Under the pieces are notes generated by a model. It saw nothing but the letters and a program-made list of their open reading frames with translations, searched no databases and had not been told where the DNA came from. From assembly GCF_017814945.1 (NCBI RefSeq), contig NZ_JAGIPX010000027.1, positions 52,275-116,274 of the forward strand: a DNA stretch of 64,000 nucleotides. Reading direction: 5' to 3'. The stretch is from Paraburkholderia sp. LEh10 (GTDB lineage: Bacteria; Pseudomonadota; Gammaproteobacteria; Burkholderiales; Burkholderiaceae). Made by a program: the position numbers and the translations under genes. Positions within the stretch are counted from its first letter, which is position 1. The number at the start of each line of letters is the position of its first letter. Below, one piece after another: positions 45,072 to 55,637 of this stretch.

Positions 45072-46010
45072 ATGCGTCAACACTTGCGTCTACCCCTCAT
45101 GCATGCCCATCCCCAAACCGAACACGAGCGAGAAGAGCGCAAGGCCGCGCACGCGCGCTGGCTCGTGACTCCGTCCGTAGGCGTTCTCGTGCTATGGATG
45201 GCGATCCCGCTTGCGATGACGATCTGGTTTTCGTTCTCGCGCTACAACCTGCTGAACCCCGATCAGAAAGGGTTCGCGGGCATCGACAACTACCGGTTTC
45301 TGGCCGGCGACCCGGCATTCGGCCCATCCATCGCCCATACGCTGGAATTGATCATCGCCGTGCTCGTCATCACCGTGGTCGGCGGCGTGCTGCTCGCGGT
45401 GCTGTTCGACCGCAAGTTCTACGGGCAGGGCATCGCGCGGCTGCTGGCGATCGCACCATTCTTTGTGATGCCGACCGTCTCCGCGCTGATCTGGAAGAAC
45501 ATGATCCTGCATCCCGTGTACGGGCTCGTCGCGAGCGGCATGCGCACGGTCGGCCTCACGCCGATCGACTGGTTCGCCGACTATCCACTGACGGCCGTGA
45601 TCATCATCGTCGCGTGGCAGTGGCTGCCGTTCGCGTTCCTGATCCTGTTCACGGCGATCCAGTCGCTCGACCAGGAACAGAAGGAAGCGGCGAAGATCGA
45701 CGGCGCCGGTGCGTTCTCGATGTTCTTCTACATCACGCTGCCGCACCTGAGGCGCGCGATCGCCGTGGTCGTGATGATGGAAACCATTTTCCTGCTGTCG
45801 ATCTTCGCCGAAATCTACACGACGACGGGCGGCGGTCCGGGCAACGCGACGACCAACCTGTCGTACCTGATCTACGCGCTCGGCCTGCAACAGTTCGACG
45901 TCGGCCTCGCATCGGCAGGCGGCATTCTCGCCGTGGTGCTCGCGAATATCGTGTCGTTCTTCCTCGTGCGTATGCTCGCGAAGAACCTGAAAGGGGAGTA
46001 CGAAAAATGA
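45072..46010 (+). CDS. Polyol ABC transporter permease 1 (SmoF/MtlF type)
   Basis: A 312-residue inner-membrane permease of the MalF-like type with six or so hydrophobic segments. The EAA loop that contacts the ATPase is EAAKIDGAGAFSMFFYITLPHLRRAI. Family features LTPSVGVLVLWMAIPLAMTIWFSFSRYNLL and GGGPGNATTNLSYLIY are seen. It overlaps the next permease start by 4 bp (ATGA). It works with the second permease as a heterodimer. Confidence 0.92.
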   Translation: MRQHLRLPLMHAHPQTEHEREERKAAHARWLVTPSVGVLVLWMAIPLAMTIWFSFSRYNLLNPDQKGFAGIDNYRFLAGDPAFGPSIAHTLELIIAVLVITVVGGVLLAVLFDRKFYGQGIARLLAIAPFFVMPTVSALIWKNMILHPVYGLVASGMRTVGLTPIDWFADYPLTAVIIIVAWQWLPFAFLILFTAIQSLDQEQKEAAKIDGAGAFSMFFYITLPHLRRAIAVVVMMETIFLLSIFAEIYTTTGGGPGNATTNLSYLIYALGLQQFDVGLASAGGILAVVLANIVSFFLVRMLAKNLKGEYEK

Positions 46011-46873
46011 GCCAGATTGCTGCTACACCCGTTACGACTCATGTGTCGAAGTCCGATTCGCCGCTCGCCATCGTCCGGCGCAGCATTCCGGGCATCCTGG
46101 CATGGCTGATCGCGCTGCTGCTGTTCTTCCCGATCTTCTGGATGACGATCACGGCATTCAAGACCGAGCAGCAGGCGTACGCGTCGTCGCTGTTCTTCAT
46201 CCCGACGCTCGAGAGCTTCCGCGAAGTGTTCGCGCGCAGCAATTACTTCGGCTTCGCGTGGAACTCGATCCTGATCTCGGTCGGCGTCACGCTGCTGTGT
46301 TTGATACTCGCCGTGCCGTGCGCGTACGCGATGGCGTTCTTCCCGACCCGGCGCACGCAGAAAGTGCTGCTATGGATGTTGTCGACGAAGATGATGCCGT
46401 CCGTCGGCGTGCTGGTGCCGATCTATCTGCTGTGGAAGAACAGCGGCCTGCTCGACACCGTTTCCGGCCTGGTGATCGTCTACACGCTGATCAATTTGCC
46501 GATTGCCGTGTGGATGTCGTTCACGTACTTCGCGGAAATTCCGCGCGACATCCTCGAAGCGGGGCGGATCGACGGCGCGGCGACGTGGCAGGAGATCGTC
46601 TATCTGCTGATGCCGATGTCGCTGCCGGGGCTCGCATCGACGGCGCTCTTGCTCGTGATCCTGTCGTGGAACGAGGCGTTCTGGAGCATCAACCTGTCGA
46701 GTTCGAATGCCGCGCCGCTCACGGTGTTCATCGCGTCGTATTCGAGTCCTGAAGGATTGTTCTGGGCGAAGCTGTCGGCGGCGTCGCTGCTGGCCGTGGC
46801 GCCAATCCTGATCGTCGGCTGGGTTTCGCAGAAGCAACTGGTGCGTGGCCTTACCTTCGGGGCGGTCAAGTGA
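46007..46873 (+). CDS. Polyol ABC transporter permease 2 (SmoG/MtlG type)
   Basis: A 288-residue MalG-like inner-membrane permease. The coupling loop is EAGRIDGAATWQEIVYLLMPMSLPGLASTALL. Start and stop codons overlap with neighbours at both ends by 4 bp (ATGA before, GTGA after), so this gene is translationally coupled to the first permease and to the HAD phosphatase gene. Six membrane segments are evident, including ILAWLIALLLFFPIFWMTITAF. Confidence 0.92.
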   Translation: MSQIAATPVTTHVSKSDSPLAIVRRSIPGILAWLIALLLFFPIFWMTITAFKTEQQAYASSLFFIPTLESFREVFARSNYFGFAWNSILISVGVTLLCLILAVPCAYAMAFFPTRRTQKVLLWMLSTKMMPSVGVLVPIYLLWKNSGLLDTVSGLVIVYTLINLPIAVWMSFTYFAEIPRDILEAGRIDGAATWQEIVYLLMPMSLPGLASTALLLVILSWNEAFWSINLSSSNAAPLTVFIASYSSPEGLFWAKLSAASLLAVAPILIVGWVSQKQLVRGLTFGAVK

Positions 46874-47577
46874 CGGAGATCCGGACAGAAGCCGAAGCTG
46901 CACGAAGCGTCGCCCTCGTCTGCGATTGCGACGGCGTGCTGATCGACAGCGAAGCCGTCGCGGCCGCGGTCATCGTGCAGCAGCTCGAAGCGCGCTGGCC
47001 GGGCATGGACGTGGCGCCCGTCGTGATGCCGCTGCTCGGCATGCGCACCGAGCGTGTGCTGCAAGGCGCGGCGTCGGCCCTGGGCATGACGCTGACGGCC
47101 GCCGACATCGATGCGATTCGCTCGACGGTCAGCGCGTCGGCGATCAAGGCGCCGATGGTCGACGGCATCGAGGCGGCGCTTGCACGCATTCCGTTAAGGA
47201 AAGCCTGCGCGAGCAACAGCGATCGCGGGTATGTCGAAGCGGTACTGGAGCGCACGGGCCTCGTCAGGCATTTCGGCACCCGGCTCTTCTGCGCGGACAC
47301 CGTCCCGCAACCGAAGCCCGCGCCCGATGTGTATCTCGCCGCCGCGCGCGATCTCGGCGTGAGCCCGGACGCATGCCTCGTCATCGAGGACAGCGTCGCA
47401 GGCGTGACGGCGGCAACGATGGCGGGCATGACGGTGTATGGGTTCATCGGCGGCGGCCACGCGAGCGAAGAGCAGATGGGCGCGCTGCGGCGCGTGGGCG
47501 CGCAACACGTGTTCGACGATATGACGCAATTGCCGGAACTGGTCGCGCGATGGCGGCAGCGCGTGACCGTGGCGTGA
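46870..47577 (+). CDS. HAD-superfamily phosphatase in the polyol operon
   Basis: A 235-residue HAD-IA hydrolase. The nucleophile motif is LVCDCDGVLIDSE, motif II lies near ACASNSDRGYV, and motif IV is DACLVIEDSVAGVTAATMAGM. Relatives dephosphorylate small sugar phosphates such as phosphoglycolate, 2-deoxyglucose-6-phosphate or beta-phosphoglucose. It starts with a GTG that overlaps the permease stop. The position inside an ABC sugar-alcohol operon suggests removal of a dead-end or toxic polyol phosphate, but the substrate is unknown. Confidence 0.86.
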   Translation: MTEIRTEAEAARSVALVCDCDGVLIDSEAVAAAVIVQQLEARWPGMDVAPVVMPLLGMRTERVLQGAASALGMTLTAADIDAIRSTVSASAIKAPMVDGIEAALARIPLRKACASNSDRGYVEAVLERTGLVRHFGTRLFCADTVPQPKPAPDVYLAAARDLGVSPDACLVIEDSVAGVTAATMAGMTVYGFIGGGHASEEQMGALRRVGAQHVFDDMTQLPELVARWRQRVTVA

Positions 47578-47692
47578 AGCTTGACGCCGGGTTCCGGGTG
47601 AACCGATTGAACGTAGTAGGGAACTGCAACTACTTTGCATGAGACGGCAGTCAGCGCGAAGGCGCGAACTCCCGTCGATACGGAGACACATC

Positions 47693-48802
<1,110 letters not shown>

Positions 48803-49031
48803 TCCAGCGCGCAGTCTGATAGGCGTCGTTGCCGCGCGGGTCGCCGTGCGGCAACGACGACTTGTCATTTGAGACTCGGAGTTTTCCGATATTCTCGCTT
48901 CCTATCCCATACCAAAATTGTGCATCGTCTGACAGAGCGCGCCTGGCCAACGGAGCCCGCGAGTTTTGTCGGTTCCCTGTCCATACCGTCGGACACTTCA
49001 TCAGCGCGATTGCACTCTGCATTGCGCGTGC

Positions 49032-50840
49032 ATGGACGTGCGCCCGACTCAAGACGCCATGCACAACGCTTCCGCATTCACACCTCAAGAAGCCGGCACG
49101 AACCCGGCCGCCGATCATGCGCTTACGCTCCATCGCGCTGGCGAGCTGGAAGGCGCCGAAAACGCCTATCTCGCGATCCTCGATGCGCGGCCCTGCGACG
49201 CGGGCACGCTCTACATGCTCGGCGTGCTGTACCTGCAACGCCAGCACATCGACCGTGCGATCGAACGTTTCGACGCGGCGCTCTCGCTGGCGCCGAACCA
49301 CGCCGATTGCCTGAATGATCGCGGCATCGCGGCGCTCGCATGTGCCGACAATGAAGGCGCGGAGCGCTTTTTTCGCCGAGCCGTCGCGTGCGCGCCGCAC
49401 GATACGCTGGCGCACTGCAATCTGGGCAACGCATTGCGGCGCATCGACAGGCGCGAAGAGGCGCTGCTCAGCTATCAGCAAGCGCTTGCGCTCGACGCGG
49501 ACTTCTTCGACGCAGCGCTTGGCAGCGCGGACGTGCTCGAAGAGTTGTCGCGGCCAGGCGAAGCACTTGCGGCTTATCGCGATGCCGCGCGACTCGCGCC
49601 ACACGACACGCGTGTGCTGCAAGGGCTCGGCACGACGCTGAACGCGGTGCGCGAACACGCGCAAGCAGCCGATGCTTTTCAGCGCATCCTGCAACAGAAA
49701 CCCGACGATATCCACGCGCTCTTCGGCCTCGCGTTCGCAACGGATGCGCAACTGAAGTTCGACGATGCGCTCGCTGCCTACCAGCGCGCGCTGGAGGTCG
49801 CGCCGAACTCGTCGACGCTGCACAACAACATCGCGTTCACGCTGACTTGCATGTCGCGCTATGACGAGGCCGACGATCATCTGCGGCGCGCGATCGAAAC
49901 CACGCCTGATCTTTCGGATGCGTACAAGCTGCTCGGCATGTCCGAGTTGCGGCGTGGAAATTACCAGCGCGGCTGGACGTATTACGAACATCGCAAGACC
50001 ACGCGCAGCGGGCTGCGTGACTATCCGAAACTCGACATGCCGGAGTGGCAGGGCGAGCCGATCGATGGCAAGCGCTTTCTGCTCGCGCGCGAACAGGGTG
50101 CGGGCGATCAGTTGCAGTTCGTTCGCTATGCCGACGTGCTGCGCGGCCAAGGCGCTATCGTCGACGTGTGGACCAGCGCTGAACTTGCACCGCTCTTTTC
50201 TCGCGTGCGTGGCGTGCGCCGGGTGCTGACGAACGCACCCGAAGGCGGCTACGACTACTACAGCCGGATGATGAGCGTGCCCGCATGGCTGCAAGACGAC
50301 ACGATTCCCTGCGCGACTCCCTACCTGTCAGCAGATGCTGCGCAGGTCGCCAGGTGGCGCGCGCGTCTGATCCAAAGCGCCGGCGACAGCAGGAAGATCG
50401 GCCTCGTGTGGGCGGGCAATCCGCAGCACTATCTCGACGTTTACCGTTCGGCGGCGCTTTGCGCGCTCGAACCGCTCGCGTCGGTGCGCGGCCTCGCGTG
50501 GTTCGCGCTGCAAAAGGGCGTGGGAGAGGCGCAACTCGATGGCCTTGCGCATCGTTGGCCCATCTGCGCGCTCGGCCAACTGCTCGACGATTTCGACGCG
50601 ACGGCTGCCGCGATCGAGTCGCTCGACCTCGTGATTACCGTCGATACGTCCGTCGCGCATCTGGCGGGCGCGCTCGGCAAGCCGGTGTGGGTGCTGCTGC
50701 CGAAGCAGGCCGACTGGCGCTGGATGCTGTCGGGCGAAACCAACCCATGGTATCCGACTGCGCGGCTGTTCCGGCAGCAGGTATTGGGCGAGTGGGCACC
50801 CGTCGTCGAACGGGTGCGTCACGCGCTCGAAGCGCTCTGA
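49032..50840 (+). CDS. TPR protein with C-terminal GT9-like glycosyltransferase domain
   Basis: A 602-residue protein. About seven tetratricopeptide repeats occupy roughly residues 35-290 (repeated pattern A-x-L-x3-G-x-L-D-x-A, for example LYMLGVLYLQRQHIDRAIE and AHCNLGNALRRIDRREEAL). The C-terminal half ends with KIGLVWAGNPQHY and DLVITVDTSVAHLAGALGKPVWVLL, typical of heptosyltransferase-like (GT9) domains. It probably glycosylates a protein or envelope partner held by the TPRs. It does not fit the polyol theme around it. ATG 49059 is another possible start. Confidence 0.8.
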   Translation: MDVRPTQDAMHNASAFTPQEAGTNPAADHALTLHRAGELEGAENAYLAILDARPCDAGTLYMLGVLYLQRQHIDRAIERFDAALSLAPNHADCLNDRGIAALACADNEGAERFFRRAVACAPHDTLAHCNLGNALRRIDRREEALLSYQQALALDADFFDAALGSADVLEELSRPGEALAAYRDAARLAPHDTRVLQGLGTTLNAVREHAQAADAFQRILQQKPDDIHALFGLAFATDAQLKFDDALAAYQRALEVAPNSSTLHNNIAFTLTCMSRYDEADDHLRRAIETTPDLSDAYKLLGMSELRRGNYQRGWTYYEHRKTTRSGLRDYPKLDMPEWQGEPIDGKRFLLAREQGAGDQLQFVRYADVLRGQGAIVDVWTSAELAPLFSRVRGVRRVLTNAPEGGYDYYSRMMSVPAWLQDDTIPCATPYLSADAAQVARWRARLIQSAGDSRKIGLVWAGNPQHYLDVYRSAALCALEPLASVRGLAWFALQKGVGEAQLDGLAHRWPICALGQLLDDFDATAAAIESLDLVITVDTSVAHLAGALGKPVWVLLPKQADWRWMLSGETNPWYPTARLFRQQVLGEWAPVVERVRHALEAL

Positions 50841-50876
50841 ATCGAAGCGCGCGGAACGTGCGCCGCGCCGCCTTTT

Positions 50877-51890
50877 TCAGCCGCGTGACGGCGCGGATGA
50901 GCCCGCGTCGTGATTCAGCGCGGCGCGCGCGCACACCTCGTCCGTCACGAGGCCCGACAGCCAGCCGCCCTTGAGCGCGGCGATCACCGCATTGCGCTTG
51001 CGCTCGCCGCCCGCAAAGCCGATCACGGGACGCTTGGGCGGCGAATCGAGCCGCAGGCTCGTCACGCGGCGCCCCGTCGGCGATTCGACGCGCGCGCCGT
51101 TCGCGTCGATGGGCAGGCCGAGCAGTTCCGCCACCGCGCCGAGCGACATCAGCTCTTCCACCTCATCCGACGTGATAAAGCCGTCTTCGTGCAGCGGGCA
51201 GTGCAAGCCGATGTTGCCGATGCCGACGAACGCGACATCCGCTTCCCCAGACAGCGCCTCGACGATCCGGTACAGACGGTGATTGCACCACTGCGAGCGC
51301 TCCGCTTCGCTATCGGCGATCAGCGGAGCGGGCAGCAGAAAGTGCTTGCCGCCCGTCTTCTCCGAGATGTGCAGCGCGACGTCATAGCGGTTCGACGAGC
51401 CGTCCTGCGCAATCGCGCCGACCATCGACACGAGCCGGTGCTGCGGCCGCTCCAGCTGGGCGACCTGATCGACGACGGCCTTCAGCGTCCGGCCGCTGCT
51501 CACCGCGACGACCATCGGCTTTTCTTCGCCCAGATAGCGCTCCATCACCTGCGCGCCCGCTACCGCGAGCTTGCGGTCGATCTCATCCGGCTTGTCGTCG
51601 TCGACGGGCACGACTTCGCACATCGACAGGCCATAGCGCTTCGACAACTGATCGGCGAGCGACAGACAGTCCGCCAACTGATGATCGACGCGAACGCGGA
51701 TCAGATTCTTCTCGACGGCGAACGCGACGAGCCGCTGCGCGACGGGCCGCGACACCTGCAGTTTTTCCGCGATCTCGTTCTGTGTATTGCCGGCGACGTA
51801 GTACAGCCAGGCGGCGCGCGTCGCGAGATCGAGCTTTTCAGTGGACTTGGGCACGATTGGGTTGATCAGAATTGCGCCGGAGCGCGCCAC
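50877..51890 (-). CDS. SorC/DeoR-type sugar-binding transcriptional regulator
   Basis: A 337-residue SorC-family regulator. The N-terminal HTH is AAWLYYVAGNTQNEIAEKLQVSRPVAQRLVAFAVE. The large sugar-phosphate-binding domain shows VVAVSSGRTLKAVVDQV, FVGIGNIG and FAGGERKRNAVIAALKGGWLSGLVTDE, as in related effector domains. It is the last gene of the leftward dehydrogenase-xylulokinase unit and is the best candidate to bind the shared GAGCAwTTGCTC palindromes. The start is uncertain: GTG at 51890 or GTG at 51854; neither has a clear ribosome site. Confidence 0.87.
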   Translation of the reverse strand: MARSGAILINPIVPKSTEKLDLATRAAWLYYVAGNTQNEIAEKLQVSRPVAQRLVAFAVEKNLIRVRVDHQLADCLSLADQLSKRYGLSMCEVVPVDDDKPDEIDRKLAVAGAQVMERYLGEEKPMVVAVSSGRTLKAVVDQVAQLERPQHRLVSMVGAIAQDGSSNRYDVALHISEKTGGKHFLLPAPLIADSEAERSQWCNHRLYRIVEALSGEADVAFVGIGNIGLHCPLHEDGFITSDEVEELMSLGAVAELLGLPIDANGARVESPTGRRVTSLRLDSPPKRPVIGFAGGERKRNAVIAALKGGWLSGLVTDEVCARAALNHDAGSSAPSRG

Positions 51891-51977
51891 TTCACAATGC
51901 GCAGCAGGAAGCTCGCATCGAGCGTTCTGCTGCGCTGCTTGCCGTGTGCATCCGTCGTCGGCATCCCGCTTTGCATG

Positions 51978-53465
51978 TCATCGAGCGGGCGCCGCTTCGC
52001 GCGACGGCGAGAACATCGGCTTCACATGCCGGTACAGCGCGCGATAGCTGGCGAGCCGCTCGCGCAGCACCGCATGACGCCGCGCGTTCGGCGTGAATTC
52101 GCTTTCGACGGGCGGCTTGGTCAGCACCCTGGCGGGATCGCCGCCCGCCGCGAGCCAGCCCAGACGCGCCGCGCCCAGCGCCGCGCCCGTCTCGCCGCCG
52201 CCGTGCTTGCGGGTGGTCGTGTTCAGCGAATCGGCGAGCAGTTGCGCCCAGTAGTTGCTGCGTGCGCCGCCGCCGAGCAGCGATAGTGCGCTGACCTCCG
52301 TGCCTGCCGCGCGCAACGCATCGAGGCCGTCCGTCAGCGCGAGCGTCACGCCTTCGAGCACCGCGTAACCGAGCAGCGCGCGATCGGTTGCGTGCGTCAT
52401 GCCGAAGAACACGCCTTGCGAATACGGATCGTTGTGTGGTGTGCGTTCGCCCGACAGATACGGCAGGAACAGCGGCGCGGTGACGAGGGCCTCGTCGGGC
52501 AGCTTTTCGACTTCGGCGAGCAGCGTCGGCTCGTCGGTGGAAGTGAGCTTGCAGACCCAGCGCAAGCAGCTTGCCGCCGACAGCACCACGCTCATCTGAT
52601 GCCAGCGGTCCGGGATCGCATGACAGAACGCGTGCACGGCCGACTCAGGATTCGGCCGGAAGCTGTTGCCGATCACGCACAGCACGCCCGATGTCCCCAG
52701 CGACACGAAGCCGTCGCCCGGTTGCGTCGCGCCGATGCCGATCGCACTCGTCGCATTGTCGCCGCCGCCCGCCGCCACGACGACGGGCTCGCGCAAGCCC
52801 AGTTCGCGTGCGAGTTCAGCGCGCAGCATGCCGGACGGCGCGCTGCCTTCCGCGAGACGCGGCATGTGCGAGCGGTTCAGGTCGCATGCGGCGAGCAGCG
52901 TATCGGACCAGTCGCGCCGCGCAACGTCGAGCCAGAGCGTGCCGGCTGCGTCGGAGGGATCGGAGACCTTGTCGCCCGTCAGTTGCAGGCGCAAGTAATC
53001 CTTTGGCAGCAGCACGCAGGCCGTCTGCCGGAAAATCTCCGGCTCGTGGCGCGCGACCCACAGCAGCTTCGGCGCCGTGAAGCCGGGCATCGCCAGATTG
53101 CCGGCGATGCGATGCAGATCCGGTGCGCGCCGGTACAGCTCTTCGCACTCGTCGACGGCACGCATGTCGTTCCACAGGATCGCAGGGCGCAGCACGCGAT
53201 CCTCGTTGTCGAGCAGCACGGCGCCGTGCATCTGTCCCGACAGGCCGATGCCGTGAATCTGCGCGAACTGCTCGGGGAAGCGGTCTCGCAACGCGAACAG
53301 CGCGGCGCGCGTGCCCTGCCACCAGTCGGACGGGTTCTGCTCCGACCAGCGCTGATGCGGCCGCGAGACGGTAAACGGTGAGCCCGCCGTGCCGACAACG
53401 CGACCATCGGACGCGAGCAGCAGAACTTTCACTTCGGACGTGCCGAGGTCGATGCCGAGATACAT
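51978..53465 (-). CDS. xylB: Xylulokinase
   Basis: A 495-residue FGGY kinase that phosphorylates D-xylulose to xylulose-5-phosphate, feeding the pentose phosphate pathway. N-terminal motifs are YLGIDLGTSEVKVLLLA and GLSGQMHGAVLLD; then WNDMRA, ACVLLPKDYLRLQLTG, LFLPYLSGERTPHNDP, and ALSLLGGGARSNYWAQLLAD. It lies in one leftward unit with D-arabinitol dehydrogenase upstream and a SorC regulator downstream. D-arabinitol oxidised at C4 yields D-xylulose, its substrate. Confidence 0.94.
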   Translation of the reverse strand: MYLGIDLGTSEVKVLLLASDGRVVGTAGSPFTVSRPHQRWSEQNPSDWWQGTRAALFALRDRFPEQFAQIHGIGLSGQMHGAVLLDNEDRVLRPAILWNDMRAVDECEELYRRAPDLHRIAGNLAMPGFTAPKLLWVARHEPEIFRQTACVLLPKDYLRLQLTGDKVSDPSDAAGTLWLDVARRDWSDTLLAACDLNRSHMPRLAEGSAPSGMLRAELARELGLREPVVVAAGGGDNATSAIGIGATQPGDGFVSLGTSGVLCVIGNSFRPNPESAVHAFCHAIPDRWHQMSVVLSAASCLRWVCKLTSTDEPTLLAEVEKLPDEALVTAPLFLPYLSGERTPHNDPYSQGVFFGMTHATDRALLGYAVLEGVTLALTDGLDALRAAGTEVSALSLLGGGARSNYWAQLLADSLNTTTRKHGGGETGAALGAARLGWLAAGGDPARVLTKPPVESEFTPNARRHAVLRERLASYRALYRHVKPMFSPSREAAPAR

Positions 53466-53649
53466 GGGCGCGAAACCTTCGTCGGTAGGAGATGCGCTAC
53501 TTTAGCCGCATGCCGCGTGCGATGCCATGCGCAATAGACCTGACGCCATGCGGGCATCGAGTGCGGCGATCAATGGGAGCGGCCGCGCGCGGGAGTGTGC
53601 CCATGCGCGGCCAGACACTTGCGTTTCGATCAGATCGATATGAACGGCT

Positions 53650-55059
53650 TCAAAGGCTGCGTTTTGCGAGCCACGCATCGACACGTTCGAGCGCCGCGCG
53701 CACCACCTTGCCGAGCGACGCCGTGCCCGCCATGCTGCCCCACAGCAGACGGTCCGCGCAGAACGCCTGCACGGGATCGGGCGTCTTGAAGAAGCCGCGC
53801 ACGACGTCTTCATCCATCACGCCGTCCTGGTACGTGTAGGGCAACTGGCCGCGCTGCCATCTGTCGAGAAAGCGGAAGAACAGCGCGGGCAGCATCGCCG
53901 TCGCGTTCGGCTCGACATTGCGCTCGAAGCACTCGGAGAGCGTCGGCGCGATAAAGCCGGGAATCTTCGAGAAGCCATCGGCGGCGACGCGCTGGTTCGT
54001 GTCCTGAATATACGGATTGCCGAAGCGGTCGAGCACGACGTCGCGATACTTCGCCAGATCGAGCGGACTCGGCGTGAGGCAGGGAATCACGTCTTGCGTC
54101 ACGTAGTCGTAGGCGAACTGGCGGATCTCGGGGTCGAGCGTGCCTTCGTGAATATAGGAGAGGCCGACCAGCGTGCCCGCCCACGCGATGCAGCTATGCG
54201 TCGCGTTCAGAATGCGGATTTTCGCTTCTTCATACGGCAGCACCGATGCGACCATCTCCGCGCCGACCTTCTCCCACGCCGGCCGACCGGCGACGAAGTG
54301 ATCCTCGATCACCCACTGGATGAACGATTCGCCCATCACAGGGCAGGCGTCGTCGAAACCCGTCGCCTGCTTCACGCGTTCGCGCACGTCGGGCGTGGGC
54401 CGTGGCGTGATGCGATCGACCATCGAGTTCGGGCATGCAGTGCTCGCGTCGAACCATTGACGCAGTGCGCTTGCGCCGCGCCGCTCGAGAAACTCGGTCA
54501 TGCCCGCGTGAAAGCGCTCGCCGTTGCTGCGCAGGTTGTCGCAGGTCTGCAGCGTGACTGGCCCCGCGTTGCGCTGCATGCGCGCTTCGAGAATCGCGGC
54601 GAGCGCGCCGTAGATGGTCGTGCGTGCGCCGTTCAGGTCGGCGGTGAGATCGGGGTTGGCCGTGTCCAGCTTGTCATGCTCGTCGAGGTAGTAGCCGCCT
54701 TCCGTCACGGTGAACGCGATGATCTTGCATGCGGGATCGGCGCCCGCTTCGATCAGTGCGTCGAGATTCTGCGACCACGGCACCACGCGCTCGATCGAGC
54801 GGATCGTCTCGTACGCGCGCTCGCCTTGCGGCGTGACCGTTTCGAGCGTGTAGACGCCGTTCTGCGCGGCGAGCGCATCGGCGACGGCATTCATGTCGCT
54901 GCGGATATTGCCGACGGTGAGCGACCACTGCGGATCGCCAGGCTGACGGGCTTCGTTGAGCCGGTGCAGATACCACGCCTGATGTGCGCGGTGAAACGAC
55001 CCTGCGCCGATGTGCAGGATCACCTGCGTGCTTGCGCCACTGCTTTGGCCGCTGTTCAT
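53650..55059 (-). CDS. dalD: D-arabinitol 4-dehydrogenase (mannitol dehydrogenase family)
   Basis: A 469-residue polyol-specific long-chain dehydrogenase. LHIGAGSFHRAHQAWYLHRL at the N-terminus is the NAD-binding loop of mannitol/arabinitol dehydrogenases; the catalytic-type region CDNLRSNGERFHAGMTEFLERR and NSMVDRITPRPT are typical. The closest by memory are DalD enzymes that convert D-arabinitol to D-xylulose, but mannitol dehydrogenases are near relatives and often act on both. AGGAGACGCAC sets the start. The xylulokinase gene next to it supports D-xylulose as product. Confidence 0.85.
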   Translation of the reverse strand: MNSGQSSGASTQVILHIGAGSFHRAHQAWYLHRLNEARQPGDPQWSLTVGNIRSDMNAVADALAAQNGVYTLETVTPQGERAYETIRSIERVVPWSQNLDALIEAGADPACKIIAFTVTEGGYYLDEHDKLDTANPDLTADLNGARTTIYGALAAILEARMQRNAGPVTLQTCDNLRSNGERFHAGMTEFLERRGASALRQWFDASTACPNSMVDRITPRPTPDVRERVKQATGFDDACPVMGESFIQWVIEDHFVAGRPAWEKVGAEMVASVLPYEEAKIRILNATHSCIAWAGTLVGLSYIHEGTLDPEIRQFAYDYVTQDVIPCLTPSPLDLAKYRDVVLDRFGNPYIQDTNQRVAADGFSKIPGFIAPTLSECFERNVEPNATAMLPALFFRFLDRWQRGQLPYTYQDGVMDEDVVRGFFKTPDPVQAFCADRLLWGSMAGTASLGKVVRAALERVDAWLAKRSL

Positions 55060-55637
55060 GTGCGTCTCCTAAGTCTTGTGCGCACGGTCTTTCCGCGTGC
55101 GTTCCTTGAGATAAGTCTAGAAGGTGCCCCGGCCGTGTGCGCCGGTGATTCGAAGCATAGAGCATTTGCTCTGCATGTGAACTAATGATCGTATCCAGCT
55201 GTTCGAAAGTCAAGGCAAAGGAGCGCGCTTTTCGTGGCGCAGCGCGGCGGGATGGACATTGGCGCTGTCGCGGGCGTTCCGCCGTCGCGCAGTCATCCGG
55301 CCAAAGACTGGCTGCTGCGTTGCATCAAAATTTGACAGTGAAAGGGCCAGGAATAACCCGAATGCAAAAAAGTATCGGTCGGCGGTCTCATTTCTAGTGG
55401 CCGCCCGTGCGCCAGAGGTCTAACTTTCAGTACACAAAACAAACGAAGTGCATGGGCCTCGTGTGACACGTAAGCTCGAGGCGCTGGACGAAGGAACAGG
55501 AGGAAGACAGATGAAGGGCATCGTCATGCCGGCAACCTGGTTGCACTCGCATCTAAACGCGCGTGAGCACGCGCATCGGATGCCATGTGCGCGCGGCGCA
55601 TCGCGGTTCGTTTGAGCGACGGCTTTCGGAGACCGAC
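55060..55637. other. Divergent regulatory region between dalD and an AraC-type gene
   Basis: This 578-bp stretch has no gene I can support. It contains an operator-like palindrome at 55159-55172 and a TTGACA at 55332-55337 without a convincing -10 partner. It probably carries promoters for both flanking operons. Short frames are present but show no family features. Confidence 0.45.
55159..55172. promoter_or_regulatory. Palindromic operator upstream of the dalD operon
   Basis: AGAGCA and TGCTCT are perfect inverted arms around TT, 100 bp upstream of the dalD start. It differs at one central base from the palindrome upstream of the sorbitol-type operon at 42614-42625. The pair of sites suggests one regulator for both operons. 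Confidence 0.55.

Noticed and set aside
47600..47640. Small hairpin (GTAGT/ACTAC) before the polyol ATPase gene
   Set aside because: The 5-bp stem is too short to support a function.
55332..55360. Promoter for the AraC-type gene (TTGACA)
   Set aside because: No acceptable -10 hexamer at 16-18 bp spacing was found.
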